14,770 nt of DNA from Pseudomonadota bacterium (GTDB lineage: Bacteria; Pseudomonadota; Gammaproteobacteria; Burkholderiales; Burkholderiaceae). The notes beneath the pieces are model-generated. The model made no database searches and was not told the origin of the DNA. It saw only the letters and a list, made by a program, of their open reading frames with translations. The stretch spans positions 1 through 14,770 of the forward strand of contig JAEZQX010000499.1 of assembly GCA_023441105.1 (NCBI GenBank), given 5' to 3'. The position numbers and the translations under genes are program-made. Positions 13,695 to 14,770 of this stretch are shown here, piece by piece (the stretch's first letter is position 1; every line of letters begins with the position of its first letter).

Positions 13695-14770
13695 ATGTCA
13701 GCAACTGCAGCAGCCACCCATCCCCTAGGCCGTGACGCCGCGACCCCGACCCAGATCCCTGCACCGGGCTGGAAGGAGATCGCGATGCGGGTCTACAAGG
13801 AGTTCAGCAAGGACCGCGTGATGCTGGTCGCGGCCGGCGTCACCTTCTACCTGCTGCTGGCGATGGTGCCGGCGATGACCGCCTTCATCTCGCTCTACGG
13901 CCTGTTCGCCGACCCGGCGACCGTACAGCAGCACATTTCCTTCATCAACGACTACATGCCGAGCGGCGGCCAGGAGATCGTCACCGAACAGTTGACCCGT
14001 CTTTCGCAGCAACCCAGCTCGGGCCTCGGTTTCGCCTTGGTGATCTCGCTGGGCATCGCGCTGTGGAGCGCCAACGCCGGCATGAAGGCGCTGTTCGAGG
14101 CGATGAACGTCGCCTACGACGAGGCCGAGAAGCGCGGCTTCGTCAAGCTGACGCTGACCTCGCTGGCCTTCACGCTCGGCGCCATCGTGTTGCTGCTGGC
14201 GATCATCGGCGTGGTGGTGGTGATGCCGCTGGTCGTCGAAAGCCTTGGCCTGGGCGCGATGACCGAGCTGATCGTCAAGATCGGCAGCGCCATCGTGCTG
14301 ATCCTTGCCGCCCTGCTTGCCCTGTCGGCGCTCTATCGCTGGGGCCCCAGCCGCTCGGAGGCGCAATGGAAATGGATCACGCCCGGCGCGGTCGTCGCGG
14401 TGGCGATCGCCATGGTGGGCTCGCTGCTGTTCTCCTGGTATGTCGCCAACTTCGGCTCCTACAACGAGACCTATGGCTCGCTGGGCGCCATCATCGGCTT
14501 CATGACATGGCTGTGGATCATGGCCACCTTCGTGATCACCGGCGGCGAGCTCAATGCCGAGATGGAGCACCAGACCCGCGAGGACACCACCACCGGACCG
14601 GAGCAGCCGCTCGGCACCCGGGGCGCCGAAATGGCGGATACGGTCGCCCAGGGTCCGAACGATACCGGAGATGATTCCAAGGGCGCGGCGCAGGCGGCGC
14701 CCTCGGCAAAGGACGCGAGCCACGGCAGCGGCGCGACTTCCGAGAGCATCGGCAGGCAACACAGCCGGGA
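13695..14770 (+). CDS. YihY/BrkB-family inner-membrane protein (3' end outside window)
   Basis: An open frame of 358 codons with no stop before the window edge. It begins with a ~30-residue soluble N terminus, then a YihY/BrkB domain with about six membrane segments. The first carries the family-typical AAGVTFYLLLAMVPAM, a central one LWSANAGMKALFEAMN, and the last GFMTWLWIMATFVITGGELNAEME near residue 283. E. coli YihY is about 290 residues; here a hydrophilic Ala/Gly/Asp/Thr-rich tail of at least 65 residues continues from ~295. The ATG at 13695 has AAGG about 7 nt upstream. The family was once misnamed ribonuclease BN; its function is unsettled, with transport proposed. The gene follows the fasciclin terminator and probably has its own promoter, which I could not identify. 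Confidence 0.9.
   Translation, partial: MSATAAATHPLGRDAATPTQIPAPGWKEIAMRVYKEFSKDRVMLVAAGVTFYLLLAMVPAMTAFISLYGLFADPATVQQHISFINDYMPSGGQEIVTEQLTRLSQQPSSGLGFALVISLGIALWSANAGMKALFEAMNVAYDEAEKRGFVKLTLTSLAFTLGAIVLLLAIIGVVVVMPLVVESLGLGAMTELIVKIGSAIVLILAALLALSALYRWGPSRSEAQWKWITPGAVVAVAIAMVGSLLFSWYVANFGSYNETYGSLGAIIGFMTWLWIMATFVITGGELNAEMEHQTREDTTTGPEQPLGTRGAEMADTVAQGPNDTGDDSKGAAQAAPSAKDASHGSGATSESIGRQHSR

Noticed and set aside
13725..14762. A 345-codon minus-strand frame at the right edge
   Set aside because: The plus strand encodes a YihY/BrkB protein open to the edge; the minus frame is Arg/His/Asp-rich shadow sequence.
13695..14770. Naming the YihY-family gene as ribonuclease BN
   Set aside because: That name came from an old misassignment; the true RNase BN is a soluble metallo-hydrolase, and this is a membrane protein.

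Overview
The window is GC-rich (high-GC third codon positions throughout) and is most likely a betaproteobacterial, Burkholderiales-like chromosome. This placement is inferred from the EpsF/EpsG-type chain-length control pair, which I associate with methanolan-like and exosortase-linked exopolysaccharide (EPS) loci, and from the general gene content. It is not proven. No rRNA, tRNA, CRISPR array, insertion sequence or phage gene was seen.

Bases 1 to about 11,200 are part of an EPS locus. Most genes are on the minus strand and read right to left: UDP-glucuronate 4-epimerase, EpsF-type chain-length protein, EpsG-type kinase-like ATPase, Wzy-like polymerase, a periplasmic PL5/AlgL-like polysaccharide lyase, and a membrane GT2 glycosyltransferase. 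A second, soluble-type GT2 (plus strand) and an FkbM methyltransferase (minus strand) lie at the left end. UDP-glucose 6-dehydrogenase (ugd) is divergent from the epimerase. Together ugd and the epimerase make UDP-glucuronate and UDP-galacturonate, so the polymer probably contains uronic acid, which suits a lyase of the alginate-lyase fold. The initiating transferase, flippase, outer-membrane exporter and any exosortase are not in the window. A nine-copy 9-bp tandem repeat lies between the lyase and the membrane GT2.

Bases 11,213 to 14,770 are a mixed region: a small alpha/beta hydrolase just after ugd, then a MerR-type regulator with an intact cobalamin-binding signature (CarH/LitR-like, a probable B12 photoreceptor repressor), divergent from a fasciclin-domain lipoprotein. 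Their shared 113-bp intergenic region carries two near-identical palindromes (core TTGTCC-T-GGACAA) flanking a consensus-like sigma-70 promoter. A YihY/BrkB-family membrane protein follows and runs off the right edge.

The points most worth following up are the regulator/fasciclin operator architecture, an MshEN-like (possible c-di-GMP-binding) domain at the N terminus of EpsG, and the PL5-like lyase in a locus that shows no alginate genes.
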